Positions 12,404 through 24,639 of a stretch of 64,000 bases of DNA are shown one piece after another (position 1 is the stretch's first letter; each line of letters starts with the position of its first letter). A model generated the notes under the pieces. It was not told the origin of the DNA, did not search any database, and saw only the letters and a program-made list of their open reading frames with translations. A program made the position numbers and the translations under genes. This DNA is from Branchiostoma lanceolatum (taxonomy: Eukaryota; Chordata; Leptocardii; Amphioxiformes; Branchiostomatidae): contig NC_089739.1 in the NCBI RefSeq assembly GCF_035083965.1, positions 4,470,198 to 4,534,197 of the forward strand, written 5' to 3'.

Positions 12404-13739
12404 AACTTTGAATTGATTACAATGATGCACTGATGGAAATTAAAGTAGATATCCATCATAGCTTTGCATTCTATTTACGTCTTTTATCCTCAAGTGCAGT
12501 TTGTCATTCTTACTTTTTCTTTCATTTACTTCCGTTTAAGTTTCAATACATATCTCCAACGTAATATATGCCCGCGTCTTCTGCTTTAGAAGACAAGAGA
12601 AGATATATCGAAAAGAACAAGCCAATTCTAGAAAGAAAGTAAAAAATTGCGAACTTGAAAAGAGATGATCGGTTTTTCGGATGGCAATAATGGTGAGAAC
12701 ATCAGTGCGTTTTTATTTATACTGATACTTTATTCCCTCCATTAGCTATCATACAATGAGTATGTAGCTCCTGGAGAACAACAACATACATCTGACAGAC
12801 TTAAACTTACTACATCATCATCATTAAAATTTACTACGGCGGCGACCTCATTGTGATCGCGCTGTAGCCTAAAATTTGACAACCCTTTCCGACAATTTCT
12901 TAGAAAAAAACGTTTTTTTTTACGTTTTGTGTTTTGCAAAATGTTAAAGTATGACTGAAAAGACAACAAAACACACTCAGCATCATGTAAAAAGATTGAA
13001 GGTTAGGTCGCATGGAGGTTTGCGCCCTAGTGGAATGGGCGTATTACCGACGCCACACGCTTAAATTGAATCGTAAATCTTATCACAAAGGTTCAGCCTA
13101 GGATTATCAAATCTTCTCACAGCAATCTCTAACAAAACGGGTTAATAGAAATGTCAGCACGTCATTAACAGTAGACATCGTCACATGAACGAAGAAACAC
13201 AGCATCTTTTTTATGCCGAGAAACATCAAATGACAAATGACTGGACGAAGACCAAATGACGGCGGACTCAAGTTGAACACAATTTATATTCTTGCCTCCA
13301 CTTGTACAGTGTAGAAAAATGGTAAATGAACAAATGATGATCCACTGTGTTCTGCAGGTCAGGAAGTTGTGGTAAAAACCTCTGGCAGCATTCAGTCTTT
13401 CTCCATTTAAATGAGCAAATACCTAGTTGAAACGTAAGCCCGACCCTTCCTCCGAGAAGAGAAAGGACACATTTGACTGTTATACACTAGCACTGTGTTG
13501 ACATACGTGTGTTACCTTCAACAACTTTTGATTTGAATTTAATTTATGTTCATTTACCACGTGCTTTCTTGAATTGATTTGAATCAATGTACCAGGTGTG
13601 TCCCTTTTGTGTTGCCACTATATTATGCTCATATTATTTTGTGTTATTCATTTCTGCTATCATTATGATTTATTTCTGAATTATCATTATTTACTACTGT
13701 ACCTCTACCAATACTCCCATGTCAAGTTTATGTATTCAA
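12404..13739. other. No gene recognised
   Basis: I see no exon-like open frame with splice sites and no strong repeat in this stretch. Confidence 0.4.
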
Positions 13740-13740
13740 T

Positions 13741-13830
13741 TGGTGTCCTATAAGTCCGTATGGGCTGGGCGACTTTATTGAGTCGCAGGACACGGAAATA
13801 AAACATTCCTTCACTCATTCATTCATTCAT
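13741..13830 (+). mobile_element. 3' end of a non-LTR retroelement (probable)
   Basis: The segment GTGTCCTATAAGTCCGTATG, then TTATTGAGTCGCAGGACACG, is followed by GAAATAAAAC and a short (TTCA)n/(ATTC)n tail near 13810-13830. A hairpin-like core followed by AATAAA and a simple-repeat tail is typical of LINE or LINE-dependent SINE 3' ends. The alternative, the 3' end of an ordinary transcript, cannot be excluded. Confidence 0.45.
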
Positions 13831-14654
13831 ATAGCTAAAAGCGTGATGTACTTTCGTGTGGCTAGCATGATTTTACAGTTTATATCAGTAGAACAGAGCA
13901 AACTATCAAGTAGAATTAAAAGTTGTTTAACGTTGTCAGAGAGGATGTTGAAGTTTGTTGATTATAATTCCAGTCACGTTGTGAGCAGAAGGTAATATTA
14001 CACCTGGTGTGCTATGTGGGACCTCCACGTATTATTAGACGATTAATTATATTTAATTAACTTAGCAGACGAGTTATTTATCAATCTACGAATAACTCAA
14101 CATGTCAAAATTTCACGTACCTGTGGCGCATTATAATTAAAGCACTTTAGTTTGGACATTATGATAGCTGATTCATTAAAAAGATAGGTCTTTGGTACCC
14201 ACACAAAATTTTTCTTATTTTAAGTGAAAGTGTTAAAGTTACTGAGGAGCAGGCTGAAATACTGTAGGATTTTTAGGAAAGTTTGATAAATGCCCCGGGT
14301 ATTTTCAAAGGAAGCATGCCGGACAAAATACTGAAATTGACAACAAACGCGACCACAACAACAACTAATAATCATTGACAAAATACTTCATCACTTACGT
14401 GGCCTACACTACAGTCCAAAAGCAACTACAATCATTTCTGGCCTGCCCCTAATAAGCAATGGTAAGAACACAGGGTGCAAGACTTGGGATGATTAGAATG
14501 TCTATTTTTGTACACAAATAGGATTTAGAGGCGACCTAGTTAGCTAACAAGGTGTCCCTATTGAATACCCATACCCACTAGGGGGAAGATTCACGGCAAC
14601 CAACAACTGGTCGGATGTAGAGCAAAAAAGGACTTAGAGGAACGTTTGACGAAC

Positions 14655-14835
14655 ACGTTAAATTGCTCTTGTTGCTCTGAGTACATTCCATCATTCCGCG
14701 CTGCCCCCACACATTTGTTATGATGTCGTTCAGCAAGCCTACACAGGAAACAACGCCAAGGCTGCAATGTTTTTACTGTGTTGCAATAAACTAGCTACAG
14801 AGAAACGCCCAGTAGGACACCAAGCACTGCTCCTA
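14655..14835 (+). repeat. Dispersed repeat, first of two local copies
   Basis: Shares CATTCCGCGCTGCCCCCACA, CATTTGTTA, GCAATAAACTAGCTACAGA and AAACGCCCAGTAGG with 18437-18715. The second copy has a further internal partial duplication of the CTAGCT...ACGCC block. Function unknown; a short minus-strand frame here belongs to the repeat. Confidence 0.65.
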
Positions 14836-15044
14836 TTCCACTGGACAGCGATCGCGCTGCTGGTATAACCTCTTTTCGACAACACATATGTACCAGCCTC
14901 GCAGGCACCTGTCACACCCAATCTTTTGACATCTAGCTCCAAAAATGTAGATTTGACGTTTGAAATACATCTAATATAGAAGTTGAAATATATTCTTGAC
15001 ACAAACGCTACACTTACAGAACCGAGGCGTAATAGCTGTTGATT

Positions 15045-15130
15045 CAGGCGGTTCGGTGTAACGTAACCAGCTGCTGCCGCGCCGCGTGCCCGAAGGGCGG
15101 TTTTACCGGCTATACAGATACAGATACTGA
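15045..15130 (+). repeat. Dispersed repeat, copy 2 (see 11240)
   Basis: Second copy of the CAGCTGCYGCCGCG...TACCGGCTATACA repeat found at 11240-11330, in the same orientation. Confidence 0.6.
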
Positions 15131-17400
15131 CTAGACATTATGTCTCATAGACTTGATTTGCGCAACCTACACTTGGTTAAAAGATAAAGTCATTTTCTCA
15201 GTGCATCCAATACGGTGTAATTATAATTACTGCAACCACCTTCTTTGACGATAGACACTGAGGGAAATTACACGGCATATTGCAATTAGAATATATCAGG
15301 TATGCATTATTACACACCAAGTAGGCCCTGATATGCTGCTATTGCCTCATGAATAATTCTAGTCTGGTATTCTTTAAGTCATCGCTTACAGTTTACAGAA
15401 AACATCTCAGAAGCTATGTCTAGACAATGTCACTTTGATATGATTGCTAGGAACAAGAGTTGACTTACCTATAACGCTGCGTTTCTGTTACCTTCATTTT
15501 CGGATATCGATTCATGATGTTATAGCAAACGTATATAGCGGACTTATTTGTTTATCTATATATCTATCTATCTTTTATTTATTTATCTATTTATTGAATT
15601 TTCGGACAGCTGGATGGCCTGTTCGATTCTTGCAAATCTATTGTCAATGCAGCCCAGACTACAACAACAGTACTCAGACTAATGGTATGGCTCTAACACA
15701 CTTCAAACTCTGTACTAGCACTTAGATCCTTGTTATACAACATCTAGGCTTCAGTTTGTCCGACTGCCAAAGGGCAACCACATACATCAGACTAAAACCA
15801 TACTCAACGATTGAAGTTGTCGACGACACTACTACACCCGTACACCCTGTGCCAATTTTGATCTTTATATGGTTATTGTCAATTCTAGGTGCACGGCCCT
15901 TGCGAAATAAAATTTGTAGTTTCAACAGCACTTCGTAAAACTGGAAAATAATTGGATGGAATGCACATTGCCAAAAATATCGCTTGCTCATCAGTTAAGT
16001 CTGACTGTTTCGGAAAGGCTGCTAATTTTTAGCGAAAATAGGGGATGTGCCAGAAAGCGATACCGAGGTGTTGTCATCATAATTCTTCATCCGAATAGTT
16101 CACAACTGTTTTTGGAATAAATGCGGTTAAGAAATATCAAGGATATTTTATATGCGTAAGTCTGGAAACGTTGAGTAAGTCCAATTCCTTGTGCTGAAAA
16201 TTACAGTTTAACTTTAATACATATTCTATAGGTGATGCCATTGGAAACACGATGTCATAAACTTTTGACAAATCGTTTTACTATCATCGCAAAGCACACA
16301 CTAACACCCACATGCGGATACGCAGCTTCCCTAAGGGGAAGAAATAATTTTTCGCGCCTTAGGCTGAGATAAATATCGATGAAGGTTGTTCCCTACGCAG
16401 GTATGAGACTCACGGACCGTCGCCGCTGTGTATAAATCAACTCACCTCCCGTAGAATACAGATAACCCAAGAGAACGGGGAGATCGGACGGTTGAGATAT
16501 CCGCTACGGCCAAGCAAGAAAAATGGTCTGTTTTCGCTTACGGTTTTGATTTAAAAAAATAGGGGTTGGCAGGTAGAGATTCTCTAATGTTGTTTTTTTC
16601 TCCATTTTTAAAAAAATTCAGATTTTTAATCTAAATTAGTAAAATCATTTCCAAACAAAGCCTAAACCATCGAGAAAGCCACACACAAGGCGAAACTAGT
16701 CTGGATGTGGGCTTGAATGAAGTTATAAAGGGGAGCTTGCGGCTACAGCGTCTTTTCTGAAGATACGGCGTCAGTGTGCACGATTGGCTTGAGGCTGCCT
16801 ACTACTTTGCCTATTTCCAAACAGAGGTTTTCTTTTAAAGAGTGTTGATGTGCGAAGGTGAGTTTCATATCTACATTTCCAATTTCATTATTCTTATCGT
16901 ATCTGTGCTTTCGTTAGCTTACCAATTTTTGTTCTTTCAGCATACATTACACCTCTGAAAAAATAGCAAATTTCTGGCTTGACAGAAAAGAAGTGGGCGT
17001 ACGTGTGCATTTGAACTGACGTAAAACCTGCCAAGCGTAGACCAAATGCATTACAGCTGCACTGGAAAATATTGTCGAGATTCAACCGGGTCAGCGCAAA
17101 TATATCGCCGGGCAAAGTGATATAGTAGCGGGGTGTTCGACCCGTATGAACCAGTTAACATTTCCATCGGTACCTTTAGAAGTAGAAACTCCATCCAAGT
17201 AACAACATTGACTTATCAAATGTTGCGGGATGGTTGCATGCTGTCATCAACACTAACAAAATCATTTTTTCTTGTTTCTTCTTACCACATTGACAATTCT
17301 TGTATGGAGAAAAATATTCTTGTAGGAAGGAAATTAAGAGAGAAAAACAAAACAAGAAACAACAAAAATACTTGATTCTCACACAGTACATTTCTTCTTT
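15131..17400. other. No gene recognised
   Basis: Contains a short (ATCT)n/(ATTT)n simple-sequence run at about 15550-15598. Open frames on both strands at 15722-15991 overlap each other and lack splice or domain support. I see nothing else. Confidence 0.4.
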
Positions 17401-17409
17401 TTTTTCTTT

Positions 17410-17765
17410 CTCCACCCCATGCATATTCAGCCTTCATTTCAGTTGACGACCAAAGGCCTCAAAACATATTTGTTTTTTGTTTTTCATTAAAATAATGAAA
17501 CATATTCTTTAATTCCAATCACCCAATGCATATTCAACCTTCAGGTTGACAAACATTCCCGACAAAATTGATATTTGTATAAGGTTCTCTTCCTACAGAA
17601 GGCCTCGAAAAATATTCGTTCTTTTTATTATAGGAGAATATTCTTCGATTCTACTCACATACTTTATCCATCCCATGCATATTCAACCTTCAGGTTGACA
17701 AACAATCCCGACAACATTAATATTTGTATAAGGTTCTGATCACACCGAAGGCTTGAAAAATATCT
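17410..17765 (+). repeat. Three-unit tandem repeat, 108-150 bp spacing
   Basis: Units start near 17417, 17525 and 17674 with CATGCATATTCAACCTTCA or a variant. The last two continue GGTTGACAAACA, TATTTGTATAAGGTTCT and a GAAGGCYT segment. Spacing differs through indels. No open frame runs through the units. Confidence 0.65.
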
Positions 17766-18436
17766 TTACTCTTCGTATGGATATGAAATATGAAGTGTGT
17801 AACGCATGTATCCCACTGGATTGCCACTTGCCTTGCCTTGCCTTGGGCAATTGTAATATTAATGTAGCACTTCCAAACGCAGGAAGAGGTCAATACCCTA
17901 GTACTCATGTAAACAACGTTGCTACATCATTCAAACTCATGTTTGATTCAATTTTGAGTGCTAATCTTGCTATGCGTGCTGTAAAAATCCGGTAGTAACA
18001 TTGTAATACATTTAAGTATGATTAAACTAGTATGGCCATAAGACAAATACCAATCGGAACGTAACTCATAAAGCAATGTGTATAGCATAGTTCGCAGATT
18101 CAAAATATGGATGGTCACAATTCATGTACAAATTATAGCATCATGCCCCAAATGTACTTCTACACTTGACATGAAGGACGGTTTAATCAGACTATCTGGA
18201 ACAAACGCACTTGAACTTGACACAGAATTCAATATTGACCTTCATGCAGTCTACGACGAGAATGTCAATCTTTGAATGAACATGATCTTAACAACTGAAT
18301 TCTCCCTCGGCTGAGTGGGTGATTCATCTAATGGACAGCGTGAACTTCAACGTGCGTATACCTAGCGTATTCCCGAGCGCATGTATTTGCTGCTGAGAGA
18401 AAGGTTTGACGCTCACGCTGTGTTTCTCTGGTCGCC

Positions 18437-18715
18437 GGGAGTACACTCTATCATTCCGCGCTGCCCCCACACATTTGTTAGGATGTCGCTCAACAGGCTC
18501 ACACAGGGAAAAAGCTAGAACAGAATATTTGTACCCTGATTGCTATAGAAACTGGCGCACAAGGTTGCAATGTTGTAGAGGCGTTGCAATAAACTAGCTA
18601 CAGAAAAACGCCTAGTTGCGCAACCCTATGAAAACTGGCGTACAGTGCTGCAATGTTTTGAAGATCTCACAATCAACTAGCTTCTGGGAAACGCCCAGTA
18701 GGGCGCCCATCAATG
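18437..18715 (+). repeat. Dispersed repeat, second copy (see 14655)
   Basis: Carries CATTCCGCGCTGCCCCCACA and two partial copies of the GCAATGTT...CTAGCT...AACGCC block, whereas the 14655 copy has one. Same orientation as the first copy. Confidence 0.6.
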
Positions 18716-19833
18716 CGCTTTCGGGGACATCTACAAACTCGACCTGAAGTTAATTGACAAAGATCCAACCAGTTGGGAACAGCTTGTAGCTCATCACTGT
18801 TGATGGAATAATACAGTCAAGGCTGGTCTAGCAAAGGGCCAGGTAAAACAGCAAGAGTAACAGAGACAAGAATGAAAAGAGAGACCACAGTCCAGTACCC
18901 TACCTTTTTATGTCCAAACTGTCGCCGGGACTGTCACGCCAGGATATGATTGGCGAGTCATTCTAAGGCCATACAACCAGAGTGCTACCACCACAAGTCC
19001 GTCCCCCAGGGATAGAAGGATCCCTTCTACAATCATTTGGTTAATGTCCAGTCTAGCATCATTTGTTACAACAAGCCGTTATCTTAGATAGGGGTGTGTT
19101 ATCGCTACTGATGGGATTTTTAGTTCTCCTTATCTTATAAGTATAAAGAATGATAAGTGTTGTAGATTTACAAACGGAACCCGCATTACCGCTATGGCAA
19201 AATTAATATCATTCGACCATTAAGCGCATAAGATCGATAGGATTTCCATCTATTTTCACCCCCGTACAAACAGCAGGCCCCCTTATATCAAAATGTGCAT
19301 ATGGTGGCCACCGCTGTCTTCTGCACCCACTTAATGGGGTTTAAGCCAACGAATTGAGTACATCTGTTTACAGTGGCTAAGATGGAATCTAGATAATGCC
19401 TCACTTAAATAACATCTGCTGCATTGAGAGAAAAACATTTCCAAACGCAAGCTTAAGGGAAAAATGTCCATCTACTTCCTAGTATGAAGATTCAAAGAGC
19501 CGGTGGAATCCTATGTAGCTAACAGTGCGTTACATACAAGTGGTAATTTGAACCCTGTAAATAATGGGTACAATTAGCATAATCATCGTTAGTGGAATTG
19601 GGCTGTTAGGGTAGACAATAGGCTTGCCTTTGCATTGGTTAAAGGTAATCACTCAGTGAGTATTGTACTCGCTCCAACAGGTCTTCGAATAAGAAACGAT
19701 GATATATCAGAGTCCAGAGAATAAACAAGGAAAGAATCGTATTCCAAGTGACCATTGTGGCAAACAAAATAAAATTGCGCGCTTCTTCAGACATTATTGA
19801 GAGGTCAAACGAAGTATATGAATAAGGACTCAC
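18716..19833. other. No supported exon
   Basis: This should be intron of the minus-strand gene that begins at 20032, if that gene continues to lower coordinates. I could not find its second exon here. A minus-strand open frame reading straight into the intron (19639-19833, one hydrophobic stretch) could extend the first exon if the intron is retained, but I regard that as chance. Confidence 0.35.
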
Positions 19834-20032
19834 CGTTTAAGGATCTCCGTATTTCCAGTTCCTCTTCCTCGGTTAAGATGCCTTCAGGATCGCAGAGCGA
19901 CTGGACATCCCTTCCGGTGCATGTTTTCACAATCTCCTCAACACTTGAGACCTCTTGCCCGGTCGTCTGTTGCAACCACGGCAACCATGTCACCAAGGTA
20001 AGCGCCAGGAAAACGGCACGGTGGCCCGCCAT
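19834..20032 (-). CDS. First coding exon of a secreted/membrane protein, possible TPM-domain (MOLO1-like) family
   Basis: I start at the ATG at 20032 because the next residues form a clear signal peptide (MAGHRAVFLALTLVTWLP, ending near TTGQ, residue 26). The mature part has a two-cysteine region (KTCTGRDVQSLCDPEGI) followed by acidic LTEEEELEIRRSLNG. The CDPEG(I/V)L(T/S)-E-E pattern resembles the start of the TPM domain found in MOLO1-like proteins; this is a family guess from the motif only. The exon ends after 66 codons plus one base at a good minus-strand donor (GTGAGT, next to 19833), so the intron is phase 1. The open frame extends upstream to 20173, but those residues (several Arg, no signal) are more likely 5' UTR. 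Further exons were not found, so the gene is partial or has long introns. Confidence 0.5.
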
Positions 20033-20896
20033 GGTCGTGGGTGTGTTCCGGCGCCGCCGCGTGTGGATGAAGGAATCTGCCTGTAGTGTACTGACAGCGT
20101 CAAGCGGTGCCGATCCCTTACGGGCCCCGATTACCATGCTCGCATGTTCCACTGTGAGCCGGAGGGTGTTCAATTATTAGGGTACCTGCCACCACTGCTT
20201 AACGGGTAAGCCGCCACGGTGATTTTCAGGAGCAAGATAAAAAGACGATGATATAAGGCAAGGCTTTGGAGTTTTATTTGGAAACGTTTTATTCACAGTA
20301 TGAGTTCAGGAACAATATGCAGGGTGGTTCTTCATATTAACAGAAAGGATATCATAAAAGATATTGATACAACGCAAGGATTAAGGTTTGCGTTTTTCAT
20401 TATTTGAAACATTTTATTCACAGTATGAGACCAAAAACAATAAGTTAGATAAATAAATAAACATTATCTCCTCATTGACAGAAAACGTCGGATGGGCGTT
20501 TGAAACGTCTCAGATTAAAATTAAGTAATCCAGTAGCAAAGACTCAATTTTATTCCTCTTAATAAGTTAGCTGTTTTCTCGCATTAAAGAAAATATCTAC
20601 CGGAAACAAAACTATTCCTCAAGCTTGTTTTTTAGTTTCCTCTTTTGAGAAGATGGATATATAAGAGTGTCACGATATTCGTCCTTTGTTTCTGGTTACA
20701 GAATAATGGTAGGGCATTTGCACGACTGTTTTCCATCTTTGTGCCGATAAAGGCGAGGAAACATGAGCCTTCATGGGAAAGACGGTGCAATTTCCCTCCT
20801 CGTAACCCACGGTTGAGTAAATGGCAACCGGGCAAAATTGCGGGTCATCAAACCTTGGAGGAGGCCTGGAAACGTGCGTTGAAATATGCATCAGGG
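20033..20896. other. Upstream region of the minus-strand gene; otherwise nothing recognised
   Basis: The first 150 bases on the minus-strand upstream side are GC-rich and fit a 5' UTR or promoter for the gene starting at 20032. The rest is AT-rich, with overlapping short frames on both strands at 20630-20970 that I do not support. Confidence 0.4.
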
Positions 20897-20906
20897 CTGA
20901 GCAGAG

Positions 20907-21109
20907 CCTCTACCAGGCTCCGCGCGATCGCTGGGAGAATAGTAGAAATCGGCCAAATAGAGTGAATAGTATGCCAGGGGTAGTCCACTATACAGTGATC
21001 GCCTATTGAGCTTCACTGTATAGCGGGCTACCCCTGGCATACTATTCACTCTATTTGGCTGATTTCTACTATTTTCCCAGCCATCGCACGAAGCCTGGTA
21101 GAGACTAGA
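20907..21109. mobile_element. Mutator-like MITE, 203 bp, with 10-bp target-site duplication
   Basis: Long palindrome: the left arm begins CCTCTACCAGGCTC, with GTAGAAATCGGCCAAATAG and GTATGCCAGGGGTAG further in; the right arm mirrors these (CTACCCCTGGCATAC, CTATTTGGCTGATTTCTAC, AGCCTGGTAGAG). The repeat CTGAGCAGAG occurs at 20897-20906 and 21110-21119, a 10-bp direct repeat flanking the element. The same family is inserted at 42531-42751. The 9-10 bp duplication length points to a Mutator-like mobiliser, which is an inference. Confidence 0.75.
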
Positions 21110-21119
21110 CTGAGCAGAG

Positions 21120-21899
21120 CTAGCTACGGGCAGCCTATTAACCAAGAGAGGCGAATTGTGCCGAAAGATATCGAAGCTGTCGCTCAACGTGTACTTCCAG
21201 GGCACGCTGCTTATTCTAGCTTTATTCCAGCACCTTATATATTGCATGCATAACCATTGCTTTATCGAATGGTAGAAAGGAGTTTTTAGAGCCGTGGGAC
21301 CTAGGACGGCCTCAGATTTAATATTTCCGGCATTCATCCCAGCTCTGCCCCCGCAACTTCCTTCATACACGTATACGGTGCGTTTTATGGACATGTTGTT
21401 AAGCTTCAAGAAGTTATGGAACACGGGGATTCGTTGATCGTAAAAGGTCTGAAAGTGCTGCATTTTCATATTGAGTTTGGTGTACCTTTATTGCCATGCA
21501 CTTTGCGAGTGCTCTGCATAAAGATTCGTCCTAGGAATGAACTTACCAAGAAAATATTCAAGAAAATGATTCAGAAATTAATCAACAAAACTTAGACTGT
21601 CAGGTTAATCAGTAAACGTGTAGAGCAATAGGAATCTTATGAATGATTTACTGAGTTTGCAGGCTTTGAACATATTCACTCGGAAAAGAACGTTTCAGCT
21701 GTGCTGATTAATGCGTTTTGGCAAGATTTGATTTGACTTAAAGAATCACCAATTTCGGCACGCAGGCAAAATCACATACGGCTGGAAGTGTGCCAATGTG
21801 TACTCCATGTACAAAGGAGTTTTCAAACTAATTGCAGAGAGGTTTCACTCGCTGGAAATCTCATTAACCGCTAGAACACATCATCTTCAAGAAGTAATT
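21120..21899. other. No gene recognised
   Basis: A long minus-strand open frame (20891-21469) runs through the MITE into this stretch and is explained by the MITE palindrome. I see no independent coding evidence. Confidence 0.4.
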
Positions 21900-24021
21900 T
21901 GGAATTCAGAAACCATAGCATATCGTCTCCGAACCAGTAGGTATCTAATTAAACACTCCAGCACACCACATGCCAAGTAGTCATATTTCATCTCACTAAA
22001 TATTAACGGCGTGGAAAAATACAGCGGGTGTGGCAGTCTTAATTACATGACATTACATTAGATTGACAAAATGATGATGTCATCTCATCTCTGAAAGTTA
22101 AGCTGTCAATGGTGGGCCAGGACCACGGCAAAGCAGACTACGTAAATAGAGGGTAAGGTATATAGAGGACAATGTCGGTCACAACACGTGCCACAATACG
22201 TGTACCGCAAGGAAGAATCGTAGGGCCTCTTTAAAAAGCTATGCTGGTACCAGAGAATTCAGAAAATGCAAGTGTCAACAAACAACAATACAAACGTACT
22301 GCACATTGCGTTCATACATATATATTCACAATGTGACAGAAGACTGCAAAACACTTAGACACACGTCGATGTGGCCATGTACACATGTAATAGCAGCCAT
22401 TGCTCTAATGACCAGCTGTAGTTCAACGTAGCTAGTGAATATGTGTGAGTAACGTACTGGAGGCAAATATTGAATGGATAATTGCTGGCTCTGCCTGGAA
22501 CATACAAAGAGAACCCGCAAAGCCTACATGCCAGCCTCCGCAGGCAGCGAGCATGAATTCCATCTTAATTATCTCTCTAATGAAACTGCTTTTGCACGAT
22601 AAGACCCCCATGTTGCCTTTAGCACTCTTAACAAACGTTTATGTGTTGACGTACATTATTTGCGGCTGTAAATGATGTACGAACGCAAGAAAAGTTCAGG
22701 GACTTTATTGGCGATTTCCGGATGAAGGAAACCATTACGCTCTTACTATATATCTTCTTTTGTTTGACCCTACTGCAAACCGGTTACCCGGGTGTTGATT
22801 TTGCCTATGTAGCTGGTATAAGACCTTCTTTCAAGAGCGCCGTTGCCATTTCAGTACCCTGAATATTCTCTTTCTACTTCTTCAAGTTGCCTTCCTCAAA
22901 AGACACATAATTTGCACATTACGATCGAAAAAGGCTTCTATCGACCCCCCCAACTCCTTTGAGTGTATAGGTGCGGTTCCTATAGCCCTGCGGTCACATA
23001 TAGGACACCATAGTAATGCGCTAGTCCACTAGTAGAAGAGTGTGTTTAAGTACCATACTCTTTCTCATAAGTGCTAAGTGTTAAGCAGAGAAAGCCGTCT
23101 ATACCGTGATTTTATTTTAGTCTTTGCTATGGCCCGGCTGGGGTCTGAACCCCCGACTTTCGAACGAAAGACGAGCACCTTACCTCTTAGGTCGTATATT
23201 GCTAGCGAATTCACTGAACTTTTCTTGAGCTTGTACATCATTAACAGCCGCAAATAAATGTACGTCAACACATAAACGTTTGTTAAGAGTGCTGAAGGCA
23301 ACATGGGGGTCTTATCGTGCAAAAGCAGTTTCATTAGAGAGATAATTAAGGTGGAATTCATACTCGCTGGACATTTCTGGCAGTGGAGGCTGGCATGTAG
23401 GCTTTGCGGGTTCTCTTTGCATGGGGAGAATCAGCAATTTTCCATACAAAATTTATCTCCCATACGTCACACATATTTTCACTAGCTGCGTTGAACTACA
23501 GATGGTCCTGAGAGCAATGGCTGCCATTACATGTGTACATGGCCACATTGATGTTTGTTTAAATATTTTTGCAGTCTTCGGTCACATTGTGCATATGTTT
23601 AAACGCTATGTATGTTTGTGTTGTTGTTTGTCGACAGTCTTCAAATGCATTTTCTGAATTCACTGATACCAACATAGCTTTGGGGAAGAACATCTTTTTA
23701 AGTGGTGCTAAGATTATTCCTTGCGGTACACGTATTGTGGCACGTATTGTGACAGACTTTGTCGATGTCTTCTATATACCTTGTCCTCTATTTACTTAGT
23801 ATATTTTGCCGAGGTCTGACCCACCTTTAACGCTGAAATCATGTCATCATTTTGTCAAAATAATGTAATTAAGACGGCACATGCCACACGCACTGTATTT
23901 TTCCACGCCGTTGATATTTATATATAGTGAAGTGAAATATGACTACTTGGCATGTGGTGTGCAGGAGTGTTTGATCAAATGCCCACTGGTTTGGAGACGA
24001 TATGCCATGGTTTCTGAATTC
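21900..24021. repeat. Large inverted duplication, arms about 0.8 kb
   Basis: The left arm (about 21900-22705) is the reverse complement of the right arm (about 23210-24021). Paired landmarks are GAATTCAGAAACCAT with ATGGTTTCTGAATTC at the outer ends; GCACACCACATGCCAAGTAG with CTACTTGGCATGTGGTGTGC; CTTAATTATCTCTCTAATGA with TCATTAGAGAGATAATTAAG; and AATGATGTAC with GTACATCATT at the inner ends. The arms have diverged by indels and substitutions. A spacer of about 500 bp separates them and contains a tRNA-like sequence. A third, direct partial copy of one arm segment (CACTAGGTGCGTTGAACT...GTGTACATGG) follows at 24022-24090. All short frames here are shadows. Confidence 0.8.
23127..23200 (-). 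pseudogene. tRNA-like sequence (tRNA pseudogene or SINE head)
   Basis: On the minus strand the sequence reads TAAGAGGTAAGGTGCTCGTC, then a CTTTCGTTCGAAAG hairpin, then CGGGGGTTCAGACCCC, matching a D-arm, an anticodon-like arm and a T-arm. The 3' side (AGCCGGGCCA) does not pair with the 5' side (TATACGA), so an acceptor stem cannot form. I treat it as a tRNA relic, not a working tRNA. Confidence 0.4.
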
Positions 24022-24090
24022 ACTAGGTGCGTTGAACTCCAGCTTGGCCTTAGAGCAATGGCTGCTATTGCATGTGTACATGGCGTTGAC

Positions 24091-24634
24091 ATTTTCAAAT
24101 CTTTCAAATCTTCACATTAACACGCAATGTACAGTTTTTTTTCTTGTTGTTGTTTGTTGTGTGGTTGGCAGTCATTAAGATCATTTGGCTTTCTTATTCA
24201 AACTCAAACTTTACACGATGAACGTATACAGTCTCGCAGCCAACAAGTATGTATCATACATAGTAAGCTGAATTGCAAAGTGTTGGTACAGATATCGACA
24301 ATAAGCCTACACGGAACCAATACACTAAGACGATTACACATTCATTTCAGGCATGTACTTACTACTGCATTGTCCTCTTTTCTGTGATGAACTTTCAATG
24401 GGCTTATATGTAAAATTAGCATATAAGTGCAAGTATGTTTTCAGTGACCTTTAACGTTTTAGAAAATGCCCTCCTCCGCCAAAACATATAAATGCAAAAT
24501 AAAAATGCAAATAGTTGACGAACATGCAGCCACTCTCTTATTAGTTAAACCGCTAATTGCCAATCATCGGTTGAGCTGCTGATTGTGGCTGACAGGATCG
24601 GTCTGGACGTGTCACATTGTCTTCTGTTAAGTGA
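24091..24634. other. No gene recognised
   Basis: Contains a T-rich run at 24130-24170 and a short GTTGTTGTTTGTTGTGTGG-like low-complexity patch. No exon or repeat is recognised. Confidence 0.35.
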
Positions 24635-24639
24635 TTAAG

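Noticed and set aside
20891..21469. 192-codon minus-strand frame
   Set aside because: Half of it lies in the MITE palindrome, and the rest has no recognisable domain or splice context.
23127..23200. Functional tRNA gene
   Set aside because: D- and T-arm-like segments are present but the acceptor stem cannot pair and the anticodon loop is abnormal, so I list it only as a tRNA-like relic.
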